A DNA stretch of 64,000 bases from Sambucus nigra (lineage: Eukaryota > Streptophyta > Magnoliopsida > Dipsacales > Adoxaceae), in NCBI GenBank assembly GCA_949130495.1, contig OX422215.1:531385755-531449754 (forward strand). Direction: 5' to 3'. Position 1 is the stretch's first letter, and every line of letters starts with the position of its first letter. Below the pieces are notes generated by a model, which worked only from the letters and a program-made list of their open reading frames with translations, ran no database searches and was not told the origin of the DNA. The position numbers and the translations under genes are program-made. Of the stretch, positions 21,303-32,343 are shown in pieces.

Positions 21303-22410
21303 TATGGATAAATTGGAATACTTTTCATCTATTGACTCTGAGCTACTCCAGAGGTGTAATGATCTTTTCAAAGTTGATCACTTATCTCTGACTGATGTCG
21401 ATCTACTAAAGTTACTTGGGGAAGGGGTATCCGAGCAAGCCAAGCCTATATTCATTTGAAGTGTCTTCTTGATCGGGCTTTGGCCAATAATGTTATCTAC
21501 TAGGAAATGATTGAATAATTGTAGGAAGATGATAATGAAGCTAAGACATGTTTGCAGGAGGATTATGAGAAGAAATTTTAGGCCCTTAGTGAAGGTTAGG
21601 GCTTTGAGAAAAAGTTGGATAAATTTGCGTCTCATTTTTTAAGATGAGAATTCCTGCTTAAACGTGAAGTGAATGAGGTAGGGGACATTGCGAAGCTTCT
21701 AGAGGAAGAGAACAATAATTTGAGAAATGAACTTGATTCCTTGAATTCATCCACTGTTGTTGTTACTACTACAGATGAGGGTCATTAATTCTTGGAGGCT
21801 GAAAACGCAAGGTTGAGTGAGCAATTGGAAGCTCTGAAGAAATTAAAACCTGCTTCTTTATCTTTCGGAGCTAGAGTCAAACCTGGATGAGGTACTACAG
21901 AGGAAGTCAAGACCCAACATACCCTTACTAATCAAGATACATAATTAAAGGCCAAAAATCAAGCTATTGATGAGATCTCCCAGAAGCTGCAGGCCTTGTC
22001 CAAGCAACTATCCACCCAATCTTCTCAGTTACAAGCTTAGGATTGAGTGTTGAACAAACTGCATTACCAAGTTGACAGATTGACCGTTAGATTCCATAAA
22101 CAACCAAGGGAAGTCTGGATGGATGGGTACAATGAAGCTCTAGGGCACTTTGATTATAAGTTTCAACAACCAAATAATTAGAGCTATAAATGGGGTTGGA
22201 TGAATGCTTTGACAGTGATGAAGGTGGATCAAAATAGATAATTGTGGGACTGGTATGAGCCTGGATTACTTGACCTTGAAAATCCCCCATTTAAATTACA
22301 TGTCAATAGGATTCCAGTCCATCATATTCCTCAATTCTTGATTTTAAAATACTTGGGAGATTATGAGCTTGATCTGATATTCTCACATGCTTGATCTGAT
22401 ATTCTCACAT
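21303..22410 (+). pseudogene. Tat antisense gene, second coiled-coil part and C terminus
   Basis: Starts with an ATG at 21303 after a pyrimidine-rich stretch. It is readable as a heavily broken frame with about ten stops, many of them TAG or TAA where a Gln codon would fit the coiled coil. It has leucine/glutamate-rich helices (21680-21850 and 21950-22040). A better kept C-terminal block (22090-22340) has VWMDGYNEALGHF and, further on, WGWMNAL and LWDWYEPGLL. A 22-bp direct duplication (22369-22390 and 22391-22412) ends it. Function is unknown. Confidence 0.45.
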
Positions 22411-22412
22411 GC

Positions 22413-23289
22413 TTGATCATCCTAGTAGCAGAAATGCCAGAATGCTTTAGGATTTTAACTTCAATAATTATCCTTACACTTTAGATGATCCTCCTGTTGG
22501 AATGTATCCTATTTCAAAAGATGAAGGGAATCCTACAGAATGAAACTTTGTACTTTGTTTTGTTAACGCATGATTGAGTGAAATGAAAATTTGATCAATT
22601 TATCTTATGTTGAATGTTAATCCTTTCTTTATCATTAGTTCTATTGATACACTTAGATTAAAATCTAAATTTAGTATCAATTACCAGTGAGTGCAAATGT
22701 TCTATTATCATACTTAGATTAAAATCTAAATTTAGAGCTACTTAGATGAATACATAGGTTTTACTAGCATACTTAGATTAAAATCTAAATTTAAAGTTAG
22801 TTACCCATATGTCTCCAAAGGTTTTATTAATGCACCCAAATGTTAGATTTTTGTATTAGATACCAGTGGTGTGACCAGGCGTTTGCGAAATATGTGATTG
22901 CATTCCTCTTGAGGAATCTTTGCAATGTTCCTCCTATACTTTGCCTAGTAGGATAAAGATCTTATTTTATCCTTATGTTTATAGACCAAGTTTCTTGAGA
23001 ATTTAGCATCCTGTTGACTTGGACTTTGTGTATCAGCGATCAAGTTTGTGGCTTCTCCGAGCAACTTATTGCTTGTGCCGAGAAACTTGCTTGTATTCTT
23101 GTGTTCTGCTGAGCATCTTTCAGGGCAATATTTGTTGAGCCGAGCAACAATTTGAAGAACTTATAACTTTTGTTAAATTAGCTATAATTAGCTATAGTAG
23201 TGCATTGCACTAGTACTTCCAAAAAATTAAAAGTAAAAATTGAAAGAACTAATGATTTTATTAATAGTGAAAGTTGATTTCAAATTGAT
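22413..23289. other. Spacer between antisense gene and integrase, with a small AT-rich repeat
   Basis: No credible ORF. At 22640-22860 there are three copies, at about 60-bp period, of a unit containing TTAGATT-AA-AATCTAA, a hairpin with 7-bp arms (at about 22653, 22713 and 22773). Another part (22990-23160) repeats the phrase CCGAG-C-AA-C/TTT several times. Confidence 0.5.
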
Positions 23290-24540
23290 TACAACATCAT
23301 TGGTAATATTTTCTGAGATGCTCTGCATGCCATGGGTTTTTGAATTCTTCACCTTCCAAGGTTTCAATTTGATAAGTTCCAGGTCGGATAACTGCTGAAA
23401 TACGGTATGGACCATACCAATTGGCCTCAAATTTGTTATTTTTCTGCAGCACTTTCTTCAGCACATAATCTCCTTCCTTCAAGTTGGTCGATTTCATCCT
23501 TTTATTATAGAAACGGATTATTCTCTGTTGGTAGACTGCATTTCTCAGGGATGCATCTTCTCTTACTTCTTCTAGAATATTTAGATCTAACCTTCTCACT
23601 AGTTCACTTATAAGAGAGTTAAAATTTAAAACCCTATGCGATGGTAAACCTAGCTCGGCAGGGATGACAACTTCAGTCCCAAATGCTAACATATATGGGT
23701 GTTCTCGAGTTGCTATTCTCGGTGTTGTTCTCTATACCACAAGATAAAATGTAGCTCATTTATCCAATTTTCCTTAGCATCAGCAAGTCTTTTCTTCAAC
23801 CCGTTAAGAAAAGTTATGTTCGTAACTTCAGTTTGTCCATTACTCTAAGGATGTCCTGGAGCTGAATGAATTTTTTTACTATAGGACTGAGCATAGTAAG
23901 TTACAAATTCATCATTTTCAAATTGTGGTCCATGATCGGTAATGAAAGCATAGGGCAACCTATACCTACAGATGATGCTTTTCCATATGAACTGATAGAC
24001 CTTTTCATAAGTCATGTCTATCAATGGTTCTGTCTCAACCCATTTTGTAAAATAATCCAAGGCGACAACCAGGTATTTAAATCTTCCTTGGGTTGTTGGA
24101 AGTGGTCCGACCAAGTCTATACCCCACATGACAAATGGCCACGGTGAAGCGATTGGAGTGAGAGCAGCCTATGGAGTTTTTTGAATGGTGGAGAATATTT
24201 GATATTTATCACACTTCTTGGCAAAAGTTGAACAGTCTGCTCGCACTGTTAGCCAGTAATACCCTTGAATACTAATTCTTTGAAGAAGTGTTCTCCTACT
24301 ATGTGAGCTCCAAATGATCCTTCATGCACATACTGAATTAGATCTTGGACCTCTGATGGATGCACACAGCATTGCAAATAGAATGTTAGTCCTCTTATGT
24401 ACAAAACACCTTTATCTAATACATACCAAGCTACTTTGTACTTCAACTTTTTTGCTTCCACCATATCTATTAGTAGAGTTCCTTCTTAAATGTATGATGT
24501 AATGGGGTCCATCCATGATGGCCCCATATCTATGGCAATA
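23290..24540 (-). pseudogene. Tat integrase, separated from the rest of pol by Tekay-A
   Basis: Read on the minus strand. The zinc-binding region starts near 24400 (VHPSEVQ, VHEG) and has lost one metal ligand, a Cys to Tyr change in the last C-x2-C pair near 24215. The core has D in WGIDLVGP, D in ITDHGPQF and E in SNGQTE, with the usual Tat wording. The C-terminal domain (23692-23297) is intact in frame, with LAFGTEVVIPAELG and the KVLQ...FEANWYGPY block. There are stops near 23850 and 24170 and a frameshift or stop between 23760 and 23700. RNase H and the N-terminal integrase linker lie on the other side of Tekay-A at 35286. Confidence 0.85.
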
Positions 24541-24543
24541 AAA

Positions 24544-27483
24544 TGTAATACCCCGTATTTTTGTGATATTTATTTATGGGATTAATTCAATTAAATGCGT
24601 ATTAATTGGAAATTAATCTGGATAAAAATACTAGCAAGATACGAGTTAGTATTTGATATTAATGAGTATATATGGCTATATATGAATATGGAATTATTGA
24701 TTTGTCGTGAAATAGAAATACGGCAATTTGGAAATGTTTTTGAGACGCGTGTGACAGTCGCATCATGGAATATAATTATGATAATTAAAAAGTGAATTTT
24801 ATTTCTATAAACTGTATGGTCATTTTGAGTGCGCCAACGCGCTCGGAAGGGTCGAAATAGTCAGAAAACACTAGCCGGGGGTTTAGTTTGGGTCCCGGGG
24901 CATTTTTAGGCCATACCGGCAACGTATAAGGGTAGTTTGGTAATTTTAGAATTTTGGGATTTTTGATTAACGAATTTTAGGAATTTTAAATGGAAAATTA
25001 AAAGACCCACTAACCCATTACCAGCCATTAACTGATTAGATGGCTACGGGGGTTATTAGAATTAGCCCCAAAAGTTCCTAAGACAAAACTCTAGCCTCCA
25101 TTGCCACCATTAGAGAAGAAAGCTTGTAGAGAGAGAAGAGAGGACAATTCTGCAAAGAGAGAGAGAGAAATTCATCAGATTCGTCATCAAATCCAGAAAT
25201 ACACTTAAGGCAAGTGGTTTAATTTCGTTATTTTGCAAAGAATGTTTTCTCCATGTGTAGGAATTGTTAAAATCTTATTGTTCTTGGGAGTTAATGAAAA
25301 ACCCATTAAAATTGGAAGTAGGAATTTCAATTTGATGAGTAATAGCATGTAGATTGGTATTTAGATGATTATTATGATGATATTATAATTTGGATGAAAC
25401 AAAAACGGATTTAATTAGGCTCTTTGATGATTTATAAATTCTAGGGTTCATGTTCTTAAAAATTGGGAGAAAATATGAAGAGATTTGATAATTGAATGAG
25501 TTTAGAATGAATTAACCCCACAAATCATGTTAGTATATGACCTAAATATGTTTAGGAATGATTAGAGACTTTAAAAAATCGTTGGATTAATGTTTGGATG
25601 AGATTTGAGCTGTAGAGAAGTTGGAAAAACGAGATTTGGAAAATCTGGACTCGAATCTGGCCACTCGTTAGAAAACCTGCCCAGGTCGTTCGAACGAGCT
25701 CGTTCGAACGAGCTTCTAACGAGTTGACAGTTTGGGTTATAATGAGAGGGATGTTCGTTCGAAGACTTTCGTTCGAACGAGATCTCGTTAGAAGGCCCAG
25801 TTCGTTTGAACGAACTCTCGTTCGAACAGCCTCGTTCGAACGAGACTTCTAACGAGTTGACAGTTTAGGCTTTTTAGCCTGTTTTGATTTCGCATGTCCC
25901 GTAACCTTATTTAATGGTAGAGATAACCTTCCCTTGATGATAAATTGATATAGTAGGGGCATTTGAGATATAATGAGGAGCAAAACCTAGAAGTGTAGTT
26001 GAACCTAAGGGAAATTATGAAGTAGGACGTGAGTGTCTATTACGATGCGAGAACTATTGACGGCCTAAATTACTATATTAATCGGGAACATATAAATTGT
26101 GTAGCATTATATGTCGGTACGAGATTGAGAAGTGTACCACCAATATATTATGGTGATTTTTAAGATGTGTGCATACTTAGTATATGTATTGATTTTATGT
26201 GTATGACATACCTACCATACTTGCTATCACGGGAGGTTTACGTTCGCTTAGGGCCCTCTAATCCTTGTGTTGCCCGGATTTGGACTGGTACCTCGATGAA
26301 CATAGGTGAGAGAAGGACTTATTGGGATGTTAATAAGTCTGATGATCGTGGGAGCGCAGGTATGTGCGTGACCCATGTGATGTGAGTGTGTTCGCCTCCA
26401 TTATTTGTGATGTTGTTATCTGAGAACGATTCCTGAGAGATTCGGAATGCGTGATCCTTATGTACGTGATGTACCGGGATGGATAACAGAGTATGTGTGT
26501 ACCGCAGCATAGTCTCGGGGTACTTGTATCGTATATTTATGACGTGAATAATATACACTTAATTAATGGGAACTTTCATGTTAATATTGTGAATATAATT
26601 ATGGTAATGTTTTGAGAAAATATAACGGGTTAATTGATAGTGAATTATATTACTAATTGAGAATCCAAGTGTATGTAAAGCCCTCTATTTAAGTGATAAC
26701 GTTAGAATGTAATATGGGAATCGAGTAGTAAGGGGTAAAACTCATTATGGTTTGGTTAGATATGTATGTTATTTAGATGGGTACGGTACGTTAGGAGTGC
26801 ACATATAGTCGAGAGGTGAGAAATTCATGTGAGTGCACGTCCTAACATGTATTTTGCATTTAATGTTTTAATGTTATTAAAATCCTTGCTATTTTTATAA
26901 TGATTTCCACTTTCGGGCTCTGACGCATTTGCTTTCAAATCTATTTTTGTAAAAACCATTTTTAGGTGCCCAGCCATAAGGACACCATGCTTAGGATCCT
27001 CATTCAGGTGACGAGCTGTAGCTGTTTGTGGAAGTTACAGGACTTTGCTTGTAGACGCTTCATCTATCTTGACTCCATAATCAGTATTTATCAGTTGTAG
27101 GGCATGTCGCCCATTTCTTTAGAGACATTTCATTTATTTCAGTTATTCAGACTTATGGCATGTAATTAATTCAGGATTCAGACTTGTCATTTTACTTTCA
27201 GTTGTGGGATTGTTGTGAGGAGTTTTTCCTCCGGACTTATTATTATTTGTTGATTATTTCATTACTTCATTGGTGAATGGATTATGTTGTTCTTCCATTA
27301 TTCTTTTATCGCATGTTAATCAGACTTAAATTAAAATTTGGCAACTTACTTTTTAAATACTAGGTGGTTAGTAATTATTAAAAATATTTTCGACAGTGAT
27401 GCTATTAACTGAACCAATTTGGCATTTTGTATTGATTTAATAAAGGAGTAGCTACCCGGTATTTAATTAGTCGGGGTGTCACA
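24544..27483 (+). repeat. 5' LTR of Tekay-A (2940 bp)
   Basis: Starts TGTAATACCCCG and ends CGGGGTGTCACA, imperfect inverted repeats of each other. It differs from the 3' copy at roughly 2-3 bases per 100 in the parts compared. It contains an ACCCTAG-like box followed by a GA-rich stretch (25085-25170), which looks like a plant transcript leader, and a cluster of TTCGAA palindromes (25663-25862). ORFs found inside it occur in both LTRs and are not genes. Confidence 0.95.
25663..25862. repeat. CGTTCGAACG palindrome array in the Tekay-A 5' LTR
   Basis: Within 200 bp there are about seven CGTTCGAACG or near copies, several extended to CTCGTTCGAACGAG. CTCGTTAGAAG lies at the left edge and in the middle, with its inverse CTTCTAACGAG before GTTGACAG. 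The same order is present in the 3' LTR at 33465-33664. Confidence 0.9.
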
Positions 27484-27485
27484 GG

Positions 27486-27497
27486 TGGTATCAGAGC
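27486..27497 (+). promoter_or_regulatory. Primer-binding site of Tekay-A
   Basis: TGGTATCAGAGC, the usual complement of initiator Met-tRNA, begins two bases after the LTR. Confidence 0.9.
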
Positions 27498-27660
27498 ATC
27501 AGGTTCTAGTGTCCTTTAGGATCTGTACGGCTTATTATGTTTCCGCTAAGCTTTCTTTGAAGTAGAGCCCTGTATTTTAGGACGGTTGTATTCTTTTGTA
27601 TATGCTACGTTCTTCAGCTATTTTAAGTTTATAACTGGGAACTTATAAACTTCATTCTTA

Positions 27661-27666
27661 TTTCAG
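27661..27666 (+). promoter_or_regulatory. Possible 3' splice site at the gag start codon
   Basis: TTTCAG, preceded by ATTCTTA, touches the ATG at 27667. Tekay-B has the same arrangement (minus strand, 59298-59293 before ATG 59292). It fits a plant acceptor, which would mean that a leader intron is removed before gag is translated. The donor is not identified; candidates in the LTR include GAAATACACTTAAG-GCAAG (no GT) and CATTCAG-GTGACG near 27006. Confidence 0.35.
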
Positions 27667-30600
27667 ATGCCTCCACGACGTGCACAAAGGATTCCCAGGG
27701 ATGCAACGCCAGAACCACAGCCCACACCAGTTCAGGGCACGATGAATGCCGCCGAGGTTGCAGCCATTGTGGCCCTGGCGGTAAATGCCGCACTTGCCGT
27801 AGTTCAGCAGGCACCAGCTCAGGCGCCAGTAGCCGCACCGGTTCAGGCACATGCATTCCCGTCTTCTTGGGAACGTGTTCGTGATGCTTTCCAGAAAGCA
27901 CACCCACCGGAGTTCGCAGGTAGCTCCGATGTCGTAGTTTCGAGTCAGTGGAGGAAGGATATTCAGCGGCACTTGAGGATGTATGAGTTCACTGAGGTTC
28001 AGAAGCAGATACTAGCTACCTTTAAGCTAGTGGGATCTGCACTGCAGTGGTGGGAGTCTATTACCACCGTGGAGGAGAGGGACACTCTCACTCTTCAAGA
28101 GTTCTGGGTGCGGTTCGACCGTAAGTACTTTCCGTCAGCTGTTCACACAGAAATGAGGAGGAAGTTGATGAGCCTTCGACAGGAGGGTAAGACTGTGGCC
28201 GAGTATGAGGCCAAATTCACTAATCTTCTGAACATTGTTCCGGATAAGATACCGATAGAGGAGAAGAAGATACAGAAATTTACTGACGGGTTGACATGGA
28301 GGATTCGTCAGCACTTGTTAGGGAACCTCTCGTTAGCCACTTATTCTGATGTGGTTAACGCTGCATTGCTCCATTGCCAGGATCACCGCTTTCGCATGGC
28401 TGAGGGAAAGCGATCGGGAGAGTCCATCCATCAGGGCAGGACTGGAGGGAATGGTGCCAGTGGGGCACAATCTGTTCAGGGGCAGAGACAGGGCGACCAG
28501 GGTTCCCAGTAGGGGGATCATAAGAGGTTCAGAATGGGGAACTTCAGGCACGGACAGGGAGGTTTCCGACAGGGCCATCAGGGTCCAAACGGCCATCAGA
28601 ACCAGCAGGGTCAGAATGGTCAACAGCAGTTTCAGTAGGGCCAGCAGGGCCAGTGGAGGAATGGTAACAGCCACCAGGGCCGGGGGCAGTAGGGATAGAT
28701 AGAGGAGAACTTCCTGGGGAAGTGTTTCGTTTGTGGCAAGACATGCCATAAATGCCAGGACTGTCCTGATAGGGGCAGGGCCCCGCAGCAGCAGCAGGGT
28801 GCTCGACATGAGCCACAGATGCCACTTTTTCCCCCTTCTCTCCCAGCTCCAGGCCAGGTGCCAGCACTTCCAGCCATTCCAGCAGTTCCTGTGCAGCAGG
28901 GGCAGTTACAATATGGACGTGTCTATAACGTCCACCAGGCATCAGCTCCACAGGCACCAACCACGATTGAGGGTATGTTTCCTATCCATGGTACTATGGG
29001 TCGGGTTTTGTTTGATACAGGGGAAACGCACTGTTTTATAGCTACACGTGTTGCGAAAGCCTTAGGGTTGTTAGCCACAGTAGAGAGCACAGTGACGTGT
29101 GTAGACTCACCATTGGGGAGTGGGTCGCTTATTTTCTTTATATGCTGGGGAGTGGGGGTAGAGATTGGTAGTTTGGTATTACCTGCAGACATGTTGGTAT
29201 TAGATATGCATGTTCACGATGTGATCATCGGTATGGATTGGCTCGCTGATTATAGAGACATGATTGATTGCTTCGGTGGGAGCATTGTTTTTGCCATTCC
29301 GGGGCAAGAGATGTTTGTAGTGGCGATGCCTCGCCCAGAGGGAGGTTCGACCGCTCATTTGTACTACATACAGGAGGATACCTCTAAGGAGGTTGTGATT
29401 CCTTTAGATTCGATCCCAGTTATCAGGGAGTATTCCGATGTGTTTCAGGAGATACCAGGCCTACCCCCTAGTCGAGAGATAGACTTTGTCATAGACTTAT
29501 TGCCAGATATGAGACATATAGCACGCGCACCGTACCGTATGGCTCCAGCTGAGATGAGGGAGTTACGGGATCAGATTGAGAAGTTGTTGGGTCAGGGGTT
29601 TATACAGAGGAGTACTTCGCCGTGGGGTGCCCCTGTGTTATTTGTGAAGAAGAGAGATGGTTCACTGAGATTGTGTGTGGACTACCGAGAGTTGAATAAG
29701 GTCACGATACGGAATAAGTATTCGTTGCCTCGAATCGATGACTTATTCGACCAGCTGAGAGGATCTTATTTCTTCTCAAAGATTGATTTACGATCGGGAT
29801 ACCATCAGTTGCGTATCAGGGAAGAGGATGTCTCGAAGACTGCGTTCTTATCGAGATATGGATCTTACGAGTTTCGGGTTATGCCTTTTGGTTTGACCAA
29901 CGCTCCAGCAATGTTTATGGACTTGATGAATAGGGTGTTCAGAGATTTCCTAGATCAGTTTGTCATTGTCTTCGTTGATGATATTCTGGTTTACTCCCAG
30001 ACAGAGGAGGATCACGCCGAGCATTTGAGGCAAGTTTTGCAGACACTACGTCAGAACGAGTTGTATGCAAAATATGAGAAATACGGGTTTTGGCTGAAGG
30101 AGGTCCAATTTTTGGGACATATTATTTCCGACCGGGGGATATCTGTTGATCCGGGGAAAGTATTCGCGGTGAGGGAGTGGGGACAGCCCACGACACCAAC
30201 GGAGATCCGTAGTTTCTTGGGATTAGCAGGATACTACAGGAGGTTCATTCGGGGATTTTCGAAGATAGCAGGTCCTTTGACGCATCTGACTCGCAAGGGT
30301 GTGCCGTTCATCTGGAGTGATGCCTGTCAGTTGGCATTCGATGAATTAAAGGATAAGTTGACCTCAGCACCTGTGTTAGCATTGCCGAGACCGGGAGTTG
30401 AGTGTCTAGTCTACACCGATGCGTCCTTGTAAGGACTTGGAGGTGTATTACAGCAGGAGAGTCAGGCCATTGCTTATGCATCCCGTAAGCTTAAGCCTCA
30501 CGAGAAGAATTACCCCACTCATGATTTGGAGTTGGCGGCAGTTGTATTTGCCCTTCGTATTTGGAGACATTACCTTTTGGGGGAGAAGTTTCAATTGTTC

Positions 30601-32301
30601 ACGGACCACAAGTCCCTACAGTACCTATTCACGCAGAAGGAGTTGAATATGCGGGAACGGAGGTGGCTTGAGTTCGTGAAGGATTATCAGTTCGATATCC
30701 AATACCACCTGGGGAAGGCTAACGTGGTAGCAGACGCGTTGAGCCGCAAACCTGTTGATGAGGTGGCAGGGGTGTGGAAGGCAAAGTGGAAAGAATTGGG
30801 ACACCAGGATGTAGTGGCCCAATCATTCATGTCGGTAATGACTGTTACGTCGCAGATTGTCACGAGAGTGGTAAAGGCACAAGCAGATGACTCGTTATGT
30901 CAGGAGATGATTGTTCGATTACTAGCAAAGGGAGCCGAATCCTAAACCGTTAGCTCAGACGGGGGATTACGCTTCAATGGGAGATTGGTAGTTCCGGAAG
31001 GGGAGGAATTACGGCACGAGGTGATGGCAGAGTCGCACGGCTCACGATTCGCGGTACATCCCGGTGGGGACAAAATGTACCAATATATGAAACGTCAGTA
31101 TTGGTGGAGCGGGATGAAGAGAGATATTGTCGTGTTTGTTTCTAAATGCACCACTTGTCAGCTTGTAAAAGTGGATCATCAGAGACCGGCATGACTTCTA
31201 CAGCCATTGGAGGTCCCGATGTGGATGTGGGAGAGCATATCCATGGACTTTATCACGGGGTTGCCTACGTCACAGAGAGGTCACAACTCCATTTGGGTAA
31301 TTATGGACAGGCTGACCAAAGTCGCTCATTTCCTACCCGTAAGGACAGACTACACTACGGGATAGTATGCCCAGCTCTTTATTTCAGAGATAGTGAGGCT
31401 TCACGGTGATCCCCTAAATATTGTGTCTGACCGAGACAAGATATTTGTTTCACGGTTTTGGGAGAGTTTTCAGGAGGCCATGGGCACGGAATTGCGGTTG
31501 AGTACGGCGTATCACCCGCAGACCGATGGGCAAACTGAACGTACAAACCAGATGTTAGAGGACATGCTACGTATGAGTATCATTGATTTTGGGGGTGGAT
31601 GGGAGCAGTATCTTCCACTGGTGGAGTTTGCTTACAACAACTCCTACCAGTTCACCATTGGCATGGCTCCATTTGAGGCGTTGTACGGTAGACCTTGTCG
31701 TTCCCCAGCATGTTGGTTGGAGGTGGGGGACACCAAACTACTTGGGCCGGAAGTGATTCAGGATACTTCGGCGAGGATAGAATTGATTCGGAGTCGCATT
31801 CGGGTAGCTCAGGATCGGCAGAAGAGCTATGCTGATGCGAAGAGGTTCTTCAGGGAGTTACAAGTGGGGGACCAGGTTTTGCTCAGAGTATCTCCTATGA
31901 AGGGGATTATGCATTTCGGGAAGAAAGGGAAGTTGGCACCGAGATATGTGGGACCATTTCCTATTATTGAGCGGATTGGACCAGTTGCGTATAGGCTTGG
32001 GTTACCGGAGCATTTGCATCGGATTCACGATGTGTTTCATATTTCCTCGCTAAGGAAATATCTTAGAGACGATTTGTCTCATTCTCATATTGCTTTGGAG
32101 GACATCGATCTCCAGCCTGATAGCTCCTACGAGGAGGGGCCGATTGCTATTTTGGACCGAAGTGAGCGGAAACTACGGTCAAAGATAGTTCCGTTAGTGC
32201 GCGTTCAGTGGCGACATCATAATGTCGAGGAGTCCACATGGGAACGCGAGGATGAGATGCAAGAACGTTATCTAGAGTTGTTCTTACCAGGTACTTTCTA
32301 G
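27667..32301 (+). pseudogene. gag-pol: Tekay-A gag-pol with chromodomain, broken by stops only
   Basis: One frame of 1545 codons with stops at 28510 (TAG), 28636 (TAG), 28690 (TAG), 28696 (TAG), 30430 (TAA), 30943 (TAA), 31192 (TGA) and 31363 (TAG). Domains: Retrotrans_gag at about residues 75-230; a Gln/Gly-rich linker; a zinc knuckle C-x2-C-x4-H-x4-C at about 353-366; protease with D-T-G at 450-452; reverse transcriptase with F-V-D-D at 769-772; RNase H from about 915; integrase zinc region with HPGG and C-x2-C near 1165; integrase D1194, D1255 and E1291, so a D-35-E spacing; and a C-terminal chromodomain (about 1495-1545, with VQWRHHNVEESTWE). The chromodomain is thought to steer integration to heterochromatin. 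Catalytic residues are intact. Confidence 0.95.
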
Positions 32302-32330
32302 TTTCGAATTTCGGGACGAAATTCAGTTAT

Positions 32331-32343
32331 TAGGGGGGAAGTA
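32331..32343 (+). promoter_or_regulatory. Polypurine tract of Tekay-A
   Basis: TAGGGGGGAAGTA abuts the 3' LTR start TGTAATACCCC. Confidence 0.85.

Noticed and set aside
24539..24543. TAAAA/GAAAA at the Tekay-A borders as proof of a target duplication
   Set aside because: One mismatch in five bases, so I treat it only as probable; the insertion itself is shown by the split Tat pol and the LTR structure.
25663..25862. Repeated palindromes read as a CRISPR array
   Set aside because: Spacing is irregular, spacers are not unique, the block lies in an LTR and the genome is clearly plant.
26319..26558. 79-codon minus-strand ORF, repeated at 34121-34360
   Set aside because: Lies in the two LTRs of Tekay-A; open by chance and duplicated with the LTR.
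28333..28960. Minus-strand ORFs of 138-158 codons opposite Tekay-A gag
   Set aside because: They arise from the repetitive Gln/Gly-coding linker on the + strand, and the same happens in Tekay-B.
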